From NCBI GenBank assembly GCA_964524835.1, contig CAZGEG010000005.1:62001-126000 (forward strand): a stretch of 64,000 nucleotides of DNA, read 5' to 3'. The notes under the pieces are model-generated. The model was not told the DNA's origin, did not search any database, and saw only the letters and a list, made by a program, of their open reading frames with translations. Numbering within the stretch: the first letter of the stretch is position 1; each line of letters opens with the position of its first letter. The DNA is from JACRCG01 sp964524835 (GTDB lineage Bacteria; Desulfobacterota; Desulfuromonadia; Geobacterales; Pseudopelobacteraceae). The position numbers and the translations under genes were made by a program. Of this stretch, positions 1 to 7,718 are shown piece after piece.

Positions 1-12
1 AGAAAACACTTC

Positions 13-50
13 GTAAACAGTCAAACCCTGTTTATCAGGATTATAAACAG
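13..50. repeat. TAAACAG inverted/direct repeats
   Basis: Three copies of a TAAACAG-type word lie within 38 bases: gTAAACAG, then its complement CTGTTTAt, then aTAAACAG. The arrangement could be a regulator-binding site upstream of the small ORF at 124, but no promoter is clear and the gene to the left is outside the window. Confidence 0.3.
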
Positions 51-123
51 AGCACGGATTGCGCCGGCTGACTGAAGCAGCGTATCTAATAATGTGGTAA
101 AACCCGGAAGGAAGGTGAGTCAG

Positions 124-249
124 ATGACGAACATGAAAGAACTGGAAGCACGCGGGAGAAAAGCTCCGGAGAAAACGTGTCATCCCAGTGTGTGCGTGGG
201 GGAAACGGTGCCGACCAGTTGCGTATGCCCCGTTACGCCTAAAAAATAA
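124..249 (+). CDS. Small Cys-rich peptide (41 aa), possible modified-peptide precursor
   Basis: A 41-codon ORF starts at ATG 124 behind a purine-rich stretch (GGAAGGAAGGTGAG) four bases from the start. Its first half is charged and probably helical (MTNMKELEARGRK), and its second half carries four cysteines at residues 19, 24, 33 and 35 before a TPKK tail. That leader-plus-Cys-core layout resembles precursors of ribosomally made, radical-SAM-modified peptides, which Geobacter species are known to encode. No maturase is visible because the upstream DNA is outside the window. It is followed at 301-347 by a strong hairpin. It could also be a metal-binding small protein or a chance ORF. Confidence 0.45.
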   Translation: MTNMKELEARGRKAPEKTCHPSVCVGETVPTSCVCPVTPKK

Positions 250-300
250 ATCCGCGATGGAAAGCAGACCATAGCGACCGAGAGTGCCTGACGGCAGCGT

Positions 301-347
301 CCGGGCAGCCTGCTGAAGCGTTCAAAAGCTTCAGCCTGGCTGCCCGG
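301..347. terminator. Long hairpin after the Cys peptide
   Basis: CCGGGCAGCC pairs perfectly with GGCTGCCCGG, and the inner CTGAAGC pairs with GCTTCAG around a short loop. There is no uridine run, so it is either a weak or factor-dependent terminator or an RNA-stabilising hairpin. Confidence 0.55.
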
Positions 348-449
348 TTCGTTTATCTGCACTTTTCAGCGTCTAAAATGCTGCTCCGGAAACACCCCTT
401 GTAATGCATTTTCCAGCTTCAGCAACTATGGAGAAGGAGTATACTATAG

Positions 450-665
450 ATGATAGATCAAGGCGGTTGCATGCGCCTGACAGAACAAAAGGGGGTGCCA
501 GCCATGAGAGCCATGACACCGGGAACGAAGTTGCCCCGCCGCCGGATGAACGCAGCGATGAAAGCCCTGACGGGTAAAAAGCATCGCATGATGATGAACC
601 ACAACGTGCACGTCATCACCCATCACGGCAAAATTATGGTCGGTCGTAAGGGGCGCAAGGTCTGA
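450..665 (+). CDS. Hypothetical basic small protein (71 aa)
   Basis: The start at 450 is supported by a strong ribosome-binding site (GGAGAAGGAG at 430-439). The protein is very basic and unusually rich in Met and His, with a run HRMMMNHNVHVITHHGK in its second half. It has no signal peptide or membrane segment. I do not recognise the family. The Met/His clusters could bind metal or the basic surface could bind nucleic acid, but nothing decides this. An 88-aa reading frame on the opposite strand lacks a ribosome site and is treated as a shadow. Confidence 0.6.
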   Translation: MIDQGGCMRLTEQKGVPAMRAMTPGTKLPRRRMNAAMKALTGKKHRMMMNHNVHVITHHGKIMVGRKGRKV

Positions 666-742
666 AGCGGGTGTGTTTTTACATTCTCTGAAGCGCGTTG
701 CTTCCCGCATTACGATCTGGGGAAGCAGAGAGGGGGTTCGTC

Positions 743-925
743 ATGTCATCATTCGATCTGAGTTCAAAGGAAGCGGCAGCTCTTGTCACTGCCCTTGAAG
801 CGTACCTGCCCGATCTGGCCACGGAAAGAGTCGGCACTGACAATCGGGAATGGCATGCGGAACTGAAGGATCAGGAGGCAATTCTCGGCGCAATCCTGAA
901 TCGCCTCAAAGCCGTAAAGTTCTGA
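743..925 (+). CDS. Hypothetical small acidic helical protein (60 aa)
   Basis: The ATG at 743 follows GAGAGGGGG with good spacing, so I prefer it to the in-frame start at 698, which has no ribosome site. The 60 residues (MSSFDLSSKEAAALVTALEA...) look like two amphipathic helices with a DNREWHAELKDQE segment between them. No known domain is recognised. It may be co-transcribed with the gene ending at 665. Confidence 0.6.
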   Translation: MSSFDLSSKEAAALVTALEAYLPDLATERVGTDNREWHAELKDQEAILGAILNRLKAVKF

Positions 926-987
926 AAGCTTCAGTCAGGTTTTGCTTTTTTAGGTTCTCAGTCTGTATGCAGCTTGAGAGAAAGGAA

Positions 988-1016
988 CGGGCCACCGGCA
1001 GAAAACCGGCGGCCCG
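988..1016. terminator. Hairpin terminator for the cytochrome P460 gene
   Basis: CGGGCCaCCGG pairs with CCGGcGGCCCG around an A-rich loop. Read on the minus strand it lies about 45 bases past the stop of the cytochrome gene and is followed by TTCCTTTCTC. Confidence 0.55.
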
Positions 1017-1061
1017 CTGATTCGACGGGGGGGTGGTGATGAGAGGTCGTGAGCACCGTTG

Positions 1062-1676
1062 CTACATGGCCGGTTTGGCGGCGCGCAGTACCGGGTAGTG
1101 CTGGGTAAAGACCCAGTCCTCGGCTGCATTCTGCTGGTGACAGACGTTACAGGCAGCTGTGGCTTGGGCCTTGGCGCTTGCCAGGGCCTTGCCGTCATCC
1201 CCCATAAAGCTGAAATAGGCCCAGTTGCCCGGCTCTTTGGCGAAGCGTTTGGCATCCTTGACGGTAGCCGCGATCCCTACGAACTCACCGGCAAAGTAAC
1301 CGCTGCCGCTGGCGCTGCTCTTTGCTCCCACTCCGGCCAGTTCCTTGACGATAACGGTGCCGTTGGGAAACTTGCCGGTCTTCTTGTAAGCGGCAAAGCT
1401 GGCGGGATCAATGTAGACATGATGGAATTCCGGAAATGCCGCCTTGCCATTGTTCATGTCGTTGGGGGTGACCGGCGCACCGACAAAAACCCATTGCCGG
1501 TAATTCTTGAGCATCAGCAGTTCGCCCTTGGCGGTGTACTTCGCCGCCCCCTGCGCTGCTTCGGCCTGTCCGGCCATGGCAACGGCCATGGCCATGACGA
1601 AGGCGAAAACCAGAAGTGCCGTGATGCTAGCTGATTTTTGACATCTGAATGTTTCCAAGCATTGTTTCTTATCCAT
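1062..1676 (-). CDS. Cytochrome P460 family protein
   Basis: A secreted c-type cytochrome of the P460 family, about 204 residues. A signal peptide (hydrophobic segment ending near AEAAQG) is followed by the P460 fold, with the segment NYRQWVFVGAPVTPNDMN typical of the family, and a single C-terminal heme-binding motif CNVCH. Known P460 proteins oxidise hydroxylamine or nitric oxide, but many homologues in anaerobes have no established substrate. The start is placed at the Met preceded by AGGAGG, nine codons inside the longest frame. The gene stands alone, with a hairpin downstream and about 245 non-coding bases upstream. The family call is firm and the reaction is not. Confidence 0.85.
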   Translation of the reverse strand: MDKKQCLETFRCQKSASITALLVFAFVMAMAVAMAGQAEAAQGAAKYTAKGELLMLKNYRQWVFVGAPVTPNDMNNGKAAFPEFHHVYIDPASFAAYKKTGKFPNGTVIVKELAGVGAKSSASGSGYFAGEFVGIAATVKDAKRFAKEPGNWAYFSFMGDDGKALASAKAQATAACNVCHQQNAAEDWVFTQHYPVLRAAKPAM

Positions 1677-1858
1677 GATTCCTCCTTTTTTCCGAGTATT
1701 CACCCCTGCTCCCCGTGTCAGAAAGGAATAAGTTTACCACCCATTGGGACTGAATGCAACGTCTGTCTGGCTAATCCGCCGGACGATCAGATTTGCGGGT
1801 GGTTCAACAGTGCGAAATAAGCAGTTTGATCACTTCAATGCGAAGGGCGTTCAATAAA

Positions 1859-1887
1859 CGGCTTTTGAATTAAGTCCGTATCCCGGA
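1859..1887 (+). repeat. Degenerate copy of the dispersed GAATTAA/CCCCGGA repeat
   Basis: CGGCTTTTGAATTAAGTCCG followed by a CCCGGA block matches the tail of the better copies at 23349-23399 and 23291-23330. The hairpin arm is degraded here. Confidence 0.45.
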
Positions 1888-1921
1888 GATTTCATACGGG
1901 TCGGGATGGTGTGTCCTGCCG

Positions 1922-2140
1922 CTACTCCTTCAGCTCGAAAGCCACCTTGAGTACAACCTGATATTCAGCGACCTTGCCATCCGGACCGATGTGTCCGCGA
2001 ATATCCCCCACCTCGAACCAGGACAGCTTGTCCAGCGAGCTTTTAGCCTTGGCCAGGGCCTTCTCGATCGCCGCTTCAATGCTCCCGCCGGCAACACCGA
2101 TTATCTCCACTTTCTTGTAGATCCTGTCTTTACCGTACAT
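1922..2140 (-). CDS. Dodecin family flavin-binding protein
   Basis: At 72 residues this has dodecin's usual length and layout: a first strand ending in YKKVEIIGVAGGS, one helix (IEAAIEKALAKAKSSL), then a strand with LSWFEVGDIRGHI and a last strand AEYQVVLKVAFELK. Dodecins form hollow dodecamers that store or buffer flavins in the cytoplasm. The Trp in LSWFEV is the residue that stacks on flavin in the family. The start is supported by AAAGGAG. It is monocistronic. Confidence 0.92.
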   Translation of the reverse strand: MYGKDRIYKKVEIIGVAGGSIEAAIEKALAKAKSSLDKLSWFEVGDIRGHIGPDGKVAEYQVVLKVAFELKE

Positions 2141-2245
2141 GGCTGACTCCTTTTACAAAGATGTTGTCCTTACGCTTCAAGCGTAACAGAATCCGTGGCG
2201 ACTGCAACTTCCGGCAGGCGCAGAAAATGATGATAAAGACAGTAA

Positions 2246-2277
2246 TTGGCCGCCTTTTTTATATGTATGCTGTTTCC
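2246..2277 (+). repeat. Copy of the dispersed GGCCGCCTTTT repeat
   Basis: TTGGCCGCCTTTTTTATATG and the following TATGCTGTTTCC match the 3' arm and tail of the copies at 21749 and 23291. The 5' hairpin arm is missing. Confidence 0.55.
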
Positions 2278-2423
2278 TGTATTCACCAATTCAGTTTGAG
2301 GTGTATTTTTGATTCTCAATCCCGTCGCATCGATCTGATTGCATAATAGACGGATTATTGCGATCCGTTGACAGGCGGGTATTGAGCAGAGTAAGTTATT
2401 AATATGCACGGAGATTAGAAACT

Positions 2424-4229
2424 ATGTCACTAAATGGCGATCTGGAAAATTTCCCGATAATCGACATCATTCAACTGTTGCACGGGACAAAAAAAACCGG
2501 GGTATTGCGGCTCTCCAGCCAAAAAGGGGAGAGCCAGCTGGTGTTCCATGAGGGAGACCTTGTCAGCGCCAACTACCTCAACAACCGGGTGCGGATCGGG
2601 CAGGTACTGGTCAGCGCCGGCGCCATAACAGAAGGACAACTGACCCAGGTACTGGATATCCAGAAAAATGCAGGAGACGAGCGCAAGCCGCTTGTCATAA
2701 CGCTGCTCGAACACCACATGGTTGACGAAACCGTGGCATATAACGGCTTGGAATCATTGATCGAGATGACAATTGTCGAGGTGCTGACCTGGAAGGAAGG
2801 GCAATTCTCCCTGGATAGTGCCAGAAGCGACAATGCCGACGGGTATCATTTTTCCCGAACGAAGTTCCCGCAGAGAATCCTGCTGAACTCCCAGGGGATC
2901 CTGATGGAATCATTGCGCATTTATGATGAAAAAGTGCGCGATGGCACCATGGATGAGATTCTGAGTATTGCCGGCGTCACCAATCTGGATCTGGTTGCCG
3001 AGCAGCCAGACAGCAACACGCCTCCAATTTCACCGCAGGCGAGCGGCCAGGACGACTCCCCATCGCTTCTCCAGCAGCTGCTTTCAGAGCAGCGCCGCAT
3101 GATTCAGCGCAGCAGCGACCAGAGTTACCGCGAGGTGGAAGCGCTTAAAAAGCTGATTATTGACGAGTTTCCGACCGCCGAGAAAGCGCAGAAACTTCAA
3201 CTGCTGGCGCAGCTGTCCAGTCCGGTGCCGGAAGGGGGCGTATCGGCCTCCCCCCCGGACCTGGCGGTGATAGTGATCACAAAGTCTCCGCTGCTGTCAA
3301 CATTGATAAAAGCGACCTGTTATCAGGAGAGGATTTATGCGGTTTCGTCCGACAACATAGACACGCTGGCTATCAATATCAGGCTGCTGCTCTGCCAGGC
3401 GGTGCAACTGGTAATTTTTCTCGATGTCCCCCATGACGATGCGATGCAGGACACCATGCAGGTCTGCACAAACCTCAGGAAATACCCGCAGGCGGCGGTT
3501 GTGCTGGTTGCCTGTTCGCGATTCTGGGATACGCTGGGTCTGCAGGCGCTCAGTTCGGGAATCCGCTCCATTATTCCGAGGCCCTGCAAGGAATGCTCGA
3601 AAGAAACATCGGCGCAGCAGGCGGTCGATTTCAGCGCGAGCCTGGGGGCATTTCTCCGGACACTGACGTCGGAATACAGCAGCAGCAATGAACAGCGTTT
3701 TTTTACCTGCATCACCCGGCTACGGCACTGCAATACACGTACGGAGATAGCCGTCGCCATTCTTTCCTACCTGATTGAAGTGTTCGAGCGGGCCATTGTC
3801 TTTGTGGTGACGGAATCCGAACTTGTTGCGGAACAGTCGTTCGGGGTCAAGGGGGACAAAAGCGAGGGGTTGGAGCTCCTTTCCAGTCTGCGTATTCCGT
3901 TAGACGATCAGCAGATTTTTGGCGATGTCATCAAAACCGGCCAGATGTACTACGGATTTCACAGCGATTCGACGTGGCCTCATCAGCTGTACCGGCTGAT
4001 CGGCAGGCTTGACAGCCCGGAAGTGCTACTTTTCCCTCTCATACGTGCAAACACCGTCGTGGCGTTCATCTATGCCGATTTCGGATCAAAGTCCGCTTCA
4101 TCGCCATCCCTTCACTATCTGGATGCACTGCTGCAATACACCACCGCCCAGATCAGCGTTTCGGCCTATCGTCATAAATTGAAATCCATGTTGGAGCAGG
4201 CGAGGACGCAGACAAAATCCGACGAATGA
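2424..4229 (+). CDS. DUF4388 (PATAN) protein with receiver-like and GAF-like regions
   Basis: A 601-residue cytoplasmic signalling protein. Residues 1-135 form a DUF4388/PATAN domain (LENFPIIDIIQLLHGTKKTG, then HEGDLVSANY), a module common in Geobacter and in gliding bacteria. A Gln/Ser-rich helical linker follows (about 200-260). Residues 280-410 have the alternating strand/helix pattern of a degenerate receiver (VIFLDVP where the phospho-acceptor would be). Residues 430-590 look like a GAF sensor (AIVFVVTESELV, then VLLFPLIRANTVVAFIYADF). No output enzyme or DNA-binding domain is present, so it probably works through protein contacts. The start follows a GGAGATT ribosome site. It stands alone between oppositely oriented genes. 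Confidence 0.8.
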   Translation: MSLNGDLENFPIIDIIQLLHGTKKTGVLRLSSQKGESQLVFHEGDLVSANYLNNRVRIGQVLVSAGAITEGQLTQVLDIQKNAGDERKPLVITLLEHHMVDETVAYNGLESLIEMTIVEVLTWKEGQFSLDSARSDNADGYHFSRTKFPQRILLNSQGILMESLRIYDEKVRDGTMDEILSIAGVTNLDLVAEQPDSNTPPISPQASGQDDSPSLLQQLLSEQRRMIQRSSDQSYREVEALKKLIIDEFPTAEKAQKLQLLAQLSSPVPEGGVSASPPDLAVIVITKSPLLSTLIKATCYQERIYAVSSDNIDTLAINIRLLLCQAVQLVIFLDVPHDDAMQDTMQVCTNLRKYPQAAVVLVACSRFWDTLGLQALSSGIRSIIPRPCKECSKETSAQQAVDFSASLGAFLRTLTSEYSSSNEQRFFTCITRLRHCNTRTEIAVAILSYLIEVFERAIVFVVTESELVAEQSFGVKGDKSEGLELLSSLRIPLDDQQIFGDVIKTGQMYYGFHSDSTWPHQLYRLIGRLDSPEVLLFPLIRANTVVAFIYADFGSKSASSPSLHYLDALLQYTTAQISVSAYRHKLKSMLEQARTQTKSDE

Positions 4230-4343
4230 GCGGTACGGGAAAATCTCTCCTGCCGTTTTTGCGGGTATGATGGTTCGGTACTGAACTGAGAAAGGGGACA
4301 GGCTGCTTTTCTCGTAAACTGGTGTCGCTTTCTCTTTTCCTGC

Positions 4344-5492
4344 CTATTTTTTCTTCCCGTCGTAGGTTATCCGGTAAATTGCCCCCTTCTTGTCGTCGGA
4401 AACGAGGAGCGCGCCGTCGGGCATCACCTCCAGGTCGACCGGACGTCCCCAGGCGGCAACTCCTTTCAGCCATCCTTCGGCAAAAACGGTATATGCTTCC
4501 GCCCTGCCTCCCTTCAACGGTACGAAGGTTATCCGGTAACCGAGCGGTGGTGAGCGATTCCAGGAGCCGTGCTCCGCGATGAATATCCCGCCCCGGTATG
4601 CCCCGGGAAACATGGCGCCGCTGTAAAAGCGCATCCCGAGGGACGCAACATGGGGGCCCAATTCCATCTCGGGGGAGGTGAACGAAAGTCCGGGCGGGGC
4701 CTTGGCACCGAATTCAGGATCGACGATGTCTCTGCCGTGCCGATAGGGATAGCCGAAGTGGAGCCCGCCCGCCGGTGCACGGTTCAACTCGTCGGGGGGG
4801 CGGTCGTTCCCGAGCCAGTCACGGCCGTTGTCAGTGAACCAGAGCTCCCCGGTCGCCGGATTCCAGTCAAACCCGACACTGTTCCTGATGCCGCGGGCAA
4901 ATATTTCCAGGCTGCTGCCGTCGGGTTTCATCCTGGTGATGGAGGCGAAACGCGGTTCGTCCTTCCGCTCGCAGTTGTTGCATGGCGCCCCCACCGGAAC
5001 ATAGAGCCTGCCGTCAGGGCCGAACCGGATGAACTTCCAGCCGTGATGCCTCTCTTTGGGAAACGCATCGTTCACGACCACCGGTTGTGGCGGATTTTTC
5101 AGCCGTTTCGCAATGTCGTCGAAGCGTATTACCCTCCCGATCTCGGCGACATAGAGAGAACCGCCGTGAAAGGCGACGCCGTTGGGGGAGTCCAGCCCGG
5201 CGGCAATGACGATCACTTCGTCACCCTTGCCGTCAACGTTCCTGTCTACGACAGCATACACTTTCCCTTCCGACCTGGTCCCGACAAAGACGATTCCATC
5301 CGGCCCGGCCGCCAGCGATCGGGCACCCGGCACATCACTGGCAAAATAATCCACCGAGAACCCTGCCGGGAGCCGGATATCGACCAGAGAAGAAGATGTC
5401 GGAATGATCGAGGCGGGAAACACGGCTGAAAGGAGCAGTGATGCGGCAGCCGGAAAAAACCGCTGCCGGAGTGATCGGACATATATTTTCAT
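4344..5492 (-). CDS. Exported sorbosone-dehydrogenase-like beta-propeller
   Basis: A 382-residue exported protein of the PQQ-dependent glucose/sorbosone dehydrogenase superfamily. After a signal peptide come propeller blades with LDSPNGVAFHGGSLYVAEIG, DGRLYVPVGAPCNNC, ASITRMKPDGSSLEIFARGI and ELWFTDNGRDWLGNDRPPDE, which are the family's usual metal and cofactor loop motifs. Two Cys in CNNC may form a disulfide. The likely role is periplasmic sugar or aldose oxidation, but no PQQ synthesis genes are in the window and many homologues are uncharacterised. The start at 5492 is chosen because GGGAGGGG precedes it. The 27 codons further upstream have no ribosome site. Confidence 0.82.
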   Translation of the reverse strand: MKIYVRSLRQRFFPAAASLLLSAVFPASIIPTSSSLVDIRLPAGFSVDYFASDVPGARSLAAGPDGIVFVGTRSEGKVYAVVDRNVDGKGDEVIVIAAGLDSPNGVAFHGGSLYVAEIGRVIRFDDIAKRLKNPPQPVVVNDAFPKERHHGWKFIRFGPDGRLYVPVGAPCNNCERKDEPRFASITRMKPDGSSLEIFARGIRNSVGFDWNPATGELWFTDNGRDWLGNDRPPDELNRAPAGGLHFGYPYRHGRDIVDPEFGAKAPPGLSFTSPEMELGPHVASLGMRFYSGAMFPGAYRGGIFIAEHGSWNRSPPLGYRITFVPLKGGRAEAYTVFAEGWLKGVAAWGRPVDLEVMPDGALLVSDDKKGAIYRITYDGKKK

Positions 5493-5851
5493 AACCCCTC
5501 CCTTCTCCTGCGAATCATCGCGGTCAACTGCCATTTCCCCGGTAACTCCACTTGAGTAGATGGATGCAGACAACCCAGTGCTGTCTGTTCCAGGCAGCGG
5601 GCGGACAACTAATTATATTTACTGTATTCGTGCAAGTCGATTAAAAAAGGAGTGCTTTGACCGCGGCGCATATTACACAGCAAAAAAGAAGATGCCGGGC
5701 TGCTTTGCTTGATCCGGATTCCGGCTCTGTCGCGAATAATTATCCACCTGCATCATTTGCTGGTTGACATATCGGCCAAAAAAGCACGTAGTGGCAATAC
5801 GTCTGAAATAAATCAGACAAAATCGAACAGCAGGATCAGGAGAAAGTACAC
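5493..5851. other. Intergenic region upstream of the cold-shock gene
   Basis: This 359-base stretch separates divergent genes. A TTGACA at 5764-5769 is a candidate -35 for the cold-shock gene, although no convincing -10 is seen at 17-18 bases. A 35-codon TTG-initiated frame behind AAAAAAGGAG (start about 5656) exists but has no supporting features. Nothing else is recognised. Confidence 0.4.
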
Positions 5852-6052
5852 ATGGTAAACGGAACAGTTAAATGGTTCAACGACAGCAAGGGTTTTGGTT
5901 TTCTTGAGCAGGAAAATGGCGACGATGTATTCTGCCATTTCTCCGCTATTGCAGGCGACGGCTTCAAATCGCTTGCAGAAGGTGATAGTGTCACGTTTGA
6001 GGTGACCAAGGGTCCGAAAGGGCTTCAAGCCGCAAACGTAATGAGAGTTTAA
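5852..6052 (+). CDS. Cold-shock domain protein (CspA family)
   Basis: The 66 residues form a single cold-shock domain. RNP-1-like KGFGFLEQ and RNP-2-like DVFCHFSAI are both present, preceded by the family start NGTVKWFNDSK. These proteins bind single-stranded RNA and DNA, melt secondary structure and act as RNA chaperones or antiterminators. The ribosome site AGGAGAAAG is well placed. The gene has its own terminator at 6077-6104 and is monocistronic. Which paralogue it represents cannot be told. Confidence 0.95.
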   Translation: MVNGTVKWFNDSKGFGFLEQENGDDVFCHFSAIAGDGFKSLAEGDSVTFEVTKGPKGLQAANVMRV

Positions 6053-6076
6053 ACAACGACTCCAGCAGACATCAAA

Positions 6077-6104
6077 AGCTCCGGGGAAACCCGGGGCTTT
6101 TTTT
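6077..6104 (+). terminator. Rho-independent terminator of the cold-shock gene
   Basis: AGCTCCGGG-GAAA-CCCGGGGCT, with one G-T pair in the stem, is followed at once by seven T. The GAAA tetraloop and U-tract make this a textbook terminator. Confidence 0.9.
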
Positions 6105-6126
6105 ACGGGTATTAGTTCAGGAAAAA

Positions 6127-6150
6127 TAAAGGCGGCCACATTGGCCTCCT
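6127..6150. repeat. Degenerate GGCGGCC hairpin repeat
   Basis: TAAAGGCGGCCACATTGGCC resembles the hairpin of the dispersed family (AAAGGCGGCC-N-GGCCGCCTTT), with a damaged right arm and no recognisable tail. Confidence 0.35.
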
Positions 6151-6229
6151 GATTAACCGGTTTTCGTTCCGGGCATACCCGGCATCAGCGGGCAGGACAT
6201 TCCGGCCGGCATTGTTAAAGGTAATTGAG

Positions 6230-6259
6230 TTGACAGTGTAGCCAGCATACTGCTAAAAA
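6230..6259 (+). promoter_or_regulatory. Candidate sigma70 promoter for the DUF882 gene
   Basis: TTGACA at 6230-6235 lies 18 bases upstream of TAAAAA, about 55 bases before the TTG start at 6313. The -35 is perfect and the -10 is weak. Confidence 0.4.
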
Positions 6260-6312
6260 ATAACCTGTTTTTATGCAATGATAGGGGGAATACTGAAGAC
6301 GGAGTATTCTGC

Positions 6313-6864
6313 TTGTTTACGAAAAAAATCACCCGACGGACATTTCTTCACCTGGCAGTTGCAGGCGCAGCAGCTCTTAGCGGGGCTAGGGCATCATTCG
6401 CAAAATCACTATTTCCCCAATCCGGGGCACTTTCACTTTTCAACGCCCACACAAACGACCGGCTCTCCGTTGATTTCCGCAGAGCAGATGGCTCCTATGA
6501 CCTTGATGCCCTGCATGCGGTAAACTGGATCATGCGCTGCCGCTACACCGACCAGATTACCATCATGGATGTCAATGCCATTGAGTATCTCAACCTTGTC
6601 GACAAGAAGCTCGGGGGAGGAAACGAGATACACATCATCTCCGGCTACCGTTCTCCTGCTTTCAACTCGCTTCTGGTGCAGAACGGCCGGCATGTAGCCA
6701 GGCACAGCCTCCACCCACACGGCAAGGCCATTGACATCGCCATCCCCGGAATTTCCCTCGAAAAGGTCAGGCATACAGCCGTCGCCCTGCAACTGGGAGG
6801 AGTCGGTTACTATCCGGGCGCCGGCTTTGTCCATATCGATTCGGGAAAGATCAGAACCTGGTGA
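6313..6864 (+). CDS. Tat-exported DUF882/M15-type murein peptidase
   Basis: This 183-residue protein of the YcbK/MepK-like (DUF882, peptidase M15) group has a twin-arginine signal (TRRTFLHLAVAG). The zinc-site pattern is complete: ISGYRSPAFNSLL, then HSLHPHGKAIDI supplying the His and Asp ligands, and GFVHIDSG supplying the last His. E. coli MepK cleaves the 3-3 cross-links made by L,D-transpeptidases, so pairing with the L,D-transpeptidase six bases downstream is meaningful. The start codon is TTG at 6313 with GGAG nine bases upstream. An ATG alternative is not available in frame near the signal peptide. Confidence 0.85.
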   Translation: MFTKKITRRTFLHLAVAGAAALSGARASFAKSLFPQSGALSLFNAHTNDRLSVDFRRADGSYDLDALHAVNWIMRCRYTDQITIMDVNAIEYLNLVDKKLGGGNEIHIISGYRSPAFNSLLVQNGRHVARHSLHPHGKAIDIAIPGISLEKVRHTAVALQLGGVGYYPGAGFVHIDSGKIRTW

Positions 6865-6870
6865 AAAAAC

Positions 6871-7662
6871 ATGCCGATTTTCCATATTCTGTCGCTCTTC
6901 CTGATCCTCACGGCCGTCTCCCCGGCAACGGCCCGGGGGGAATCGAGAAAGATCTCCAATCTCTGCAGCGTCTTCCATCCGGGCGATGCGGCCATTGCCT
7001 GGGATTGCCGCAGGATCGGCAAGGGGGAAACGCCGGAGACGCTCTTCGGCGACCGCTGGCCTGACGTGCTCCGCTTCAACCGGATCGACCGTCGGCACCT
7101 GACCGCCGGGGTATCCGTCAAGGTCCCCCGGAACCTGGATGACATCAAAAAGTATTCCCCGCTTCCCGCCACCTACCCCAAAGCCGCCCGTGAGGAAAAA
7201 TTCATCCTGGTGGACCTGTTCGAACAGTTCCTCGGCGCCTACGAGAATGGCGAGCTGGTCTTCTCTTTTCCGATCGCTTCCGGCAACCGGAAGCACCGCA
7301 CCCCCACCGGAGATTTCCGCATCGACGCGTTCAACCGCCGACACCGCTCGTCCCTATACACAATCGAAAAAACCGACACGCCGTACCCGATGCACTATGC
7401 GCTGCGCTTTTTCACCAATGACCAGGGAGTCGATTTCTGGCTCCACGGCCGCGACCTCCCCGGTTTCCCCGCATCGCACGGATGCGTCGGCCTCTACGAT
7501 GAGGAGATGCAGCAGAAATACTACCGATTCCCCCGGCAGATCCAGCTTCAGGATGCCCGCACCCTCTTCGAATGGGTAGTAGGTGACAAGAAGGACAGCG
7601 GCAGATTCACGTGGTTGAAGAACGGCCCCAGGGTGCGGATCATCGGTGAGTCGCTCCTCTGA
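6871..7662 (+). CDS. L,D-transpeptidase (YkuD domain)
   Basis: A 263-residue exported L,D-transpeptidase. A signal peptide (ends near ATARG) is followed by a LysM-like segment (IGKGETPETLFGDRWPDVL) and the YkuD catalytic domain. The catalytic motif HGRDLPGFPASHGCVGL has the His and the nucleophile Cys at the expected spacing. Such enzymes form 3-3 peptidoglycan cross-links or attach proteins to meso-diaminopimelate. It follows the DUF882 peptidase gene after six bases and is probably co-transcribed, pairing an enzyme that makes 3-3 bonds with one that may cut them. No anchor other than the signal peptide is seen. Confidence 0.9.
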   Translation: MPIFHILSLFLILTAVSPATARGESRKISNLCSVFHPGDAAIAWDCRRIGKGETPETLFGDRWPDVLRFNRIDRRHLTAGVSVKVPRNLDDIKKYSPLPATYPKAAREEKFILVDLFEQFLGAYENGELVFSFPIASGNRKHRTPTGDFRIDAFNRRHRSSLYTIEKTDTPYPMHYALRFFTNDQGVDFWLHGRDLPGFPASHGCVGLYDEEMQQKYYRFPRQIQLQDARTLFEWVVGDKKDSGRFTWLKNGPRVRIIGESLL

Positions 7663-7718
7663 AGCAGAAGGTCAGCAGGGTCGTCCTCTTTTTTCATTCC
7701 TGCTTCAATTCAGTTTCC

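Noticed and set aside
444..710. 88-codon minus-strand frame opposite the small protein at 450
   Set aside because: It has no ribosome site, whereas the plus-strand ORF has GGAGAAGGAG at ideal spacing.
5656..5763. 35-codon TTG-initiated ORF behind AAAAAAGGAG
   Set aside because: Only the purine run supports it; the peptide has no features and the start codon is weak.
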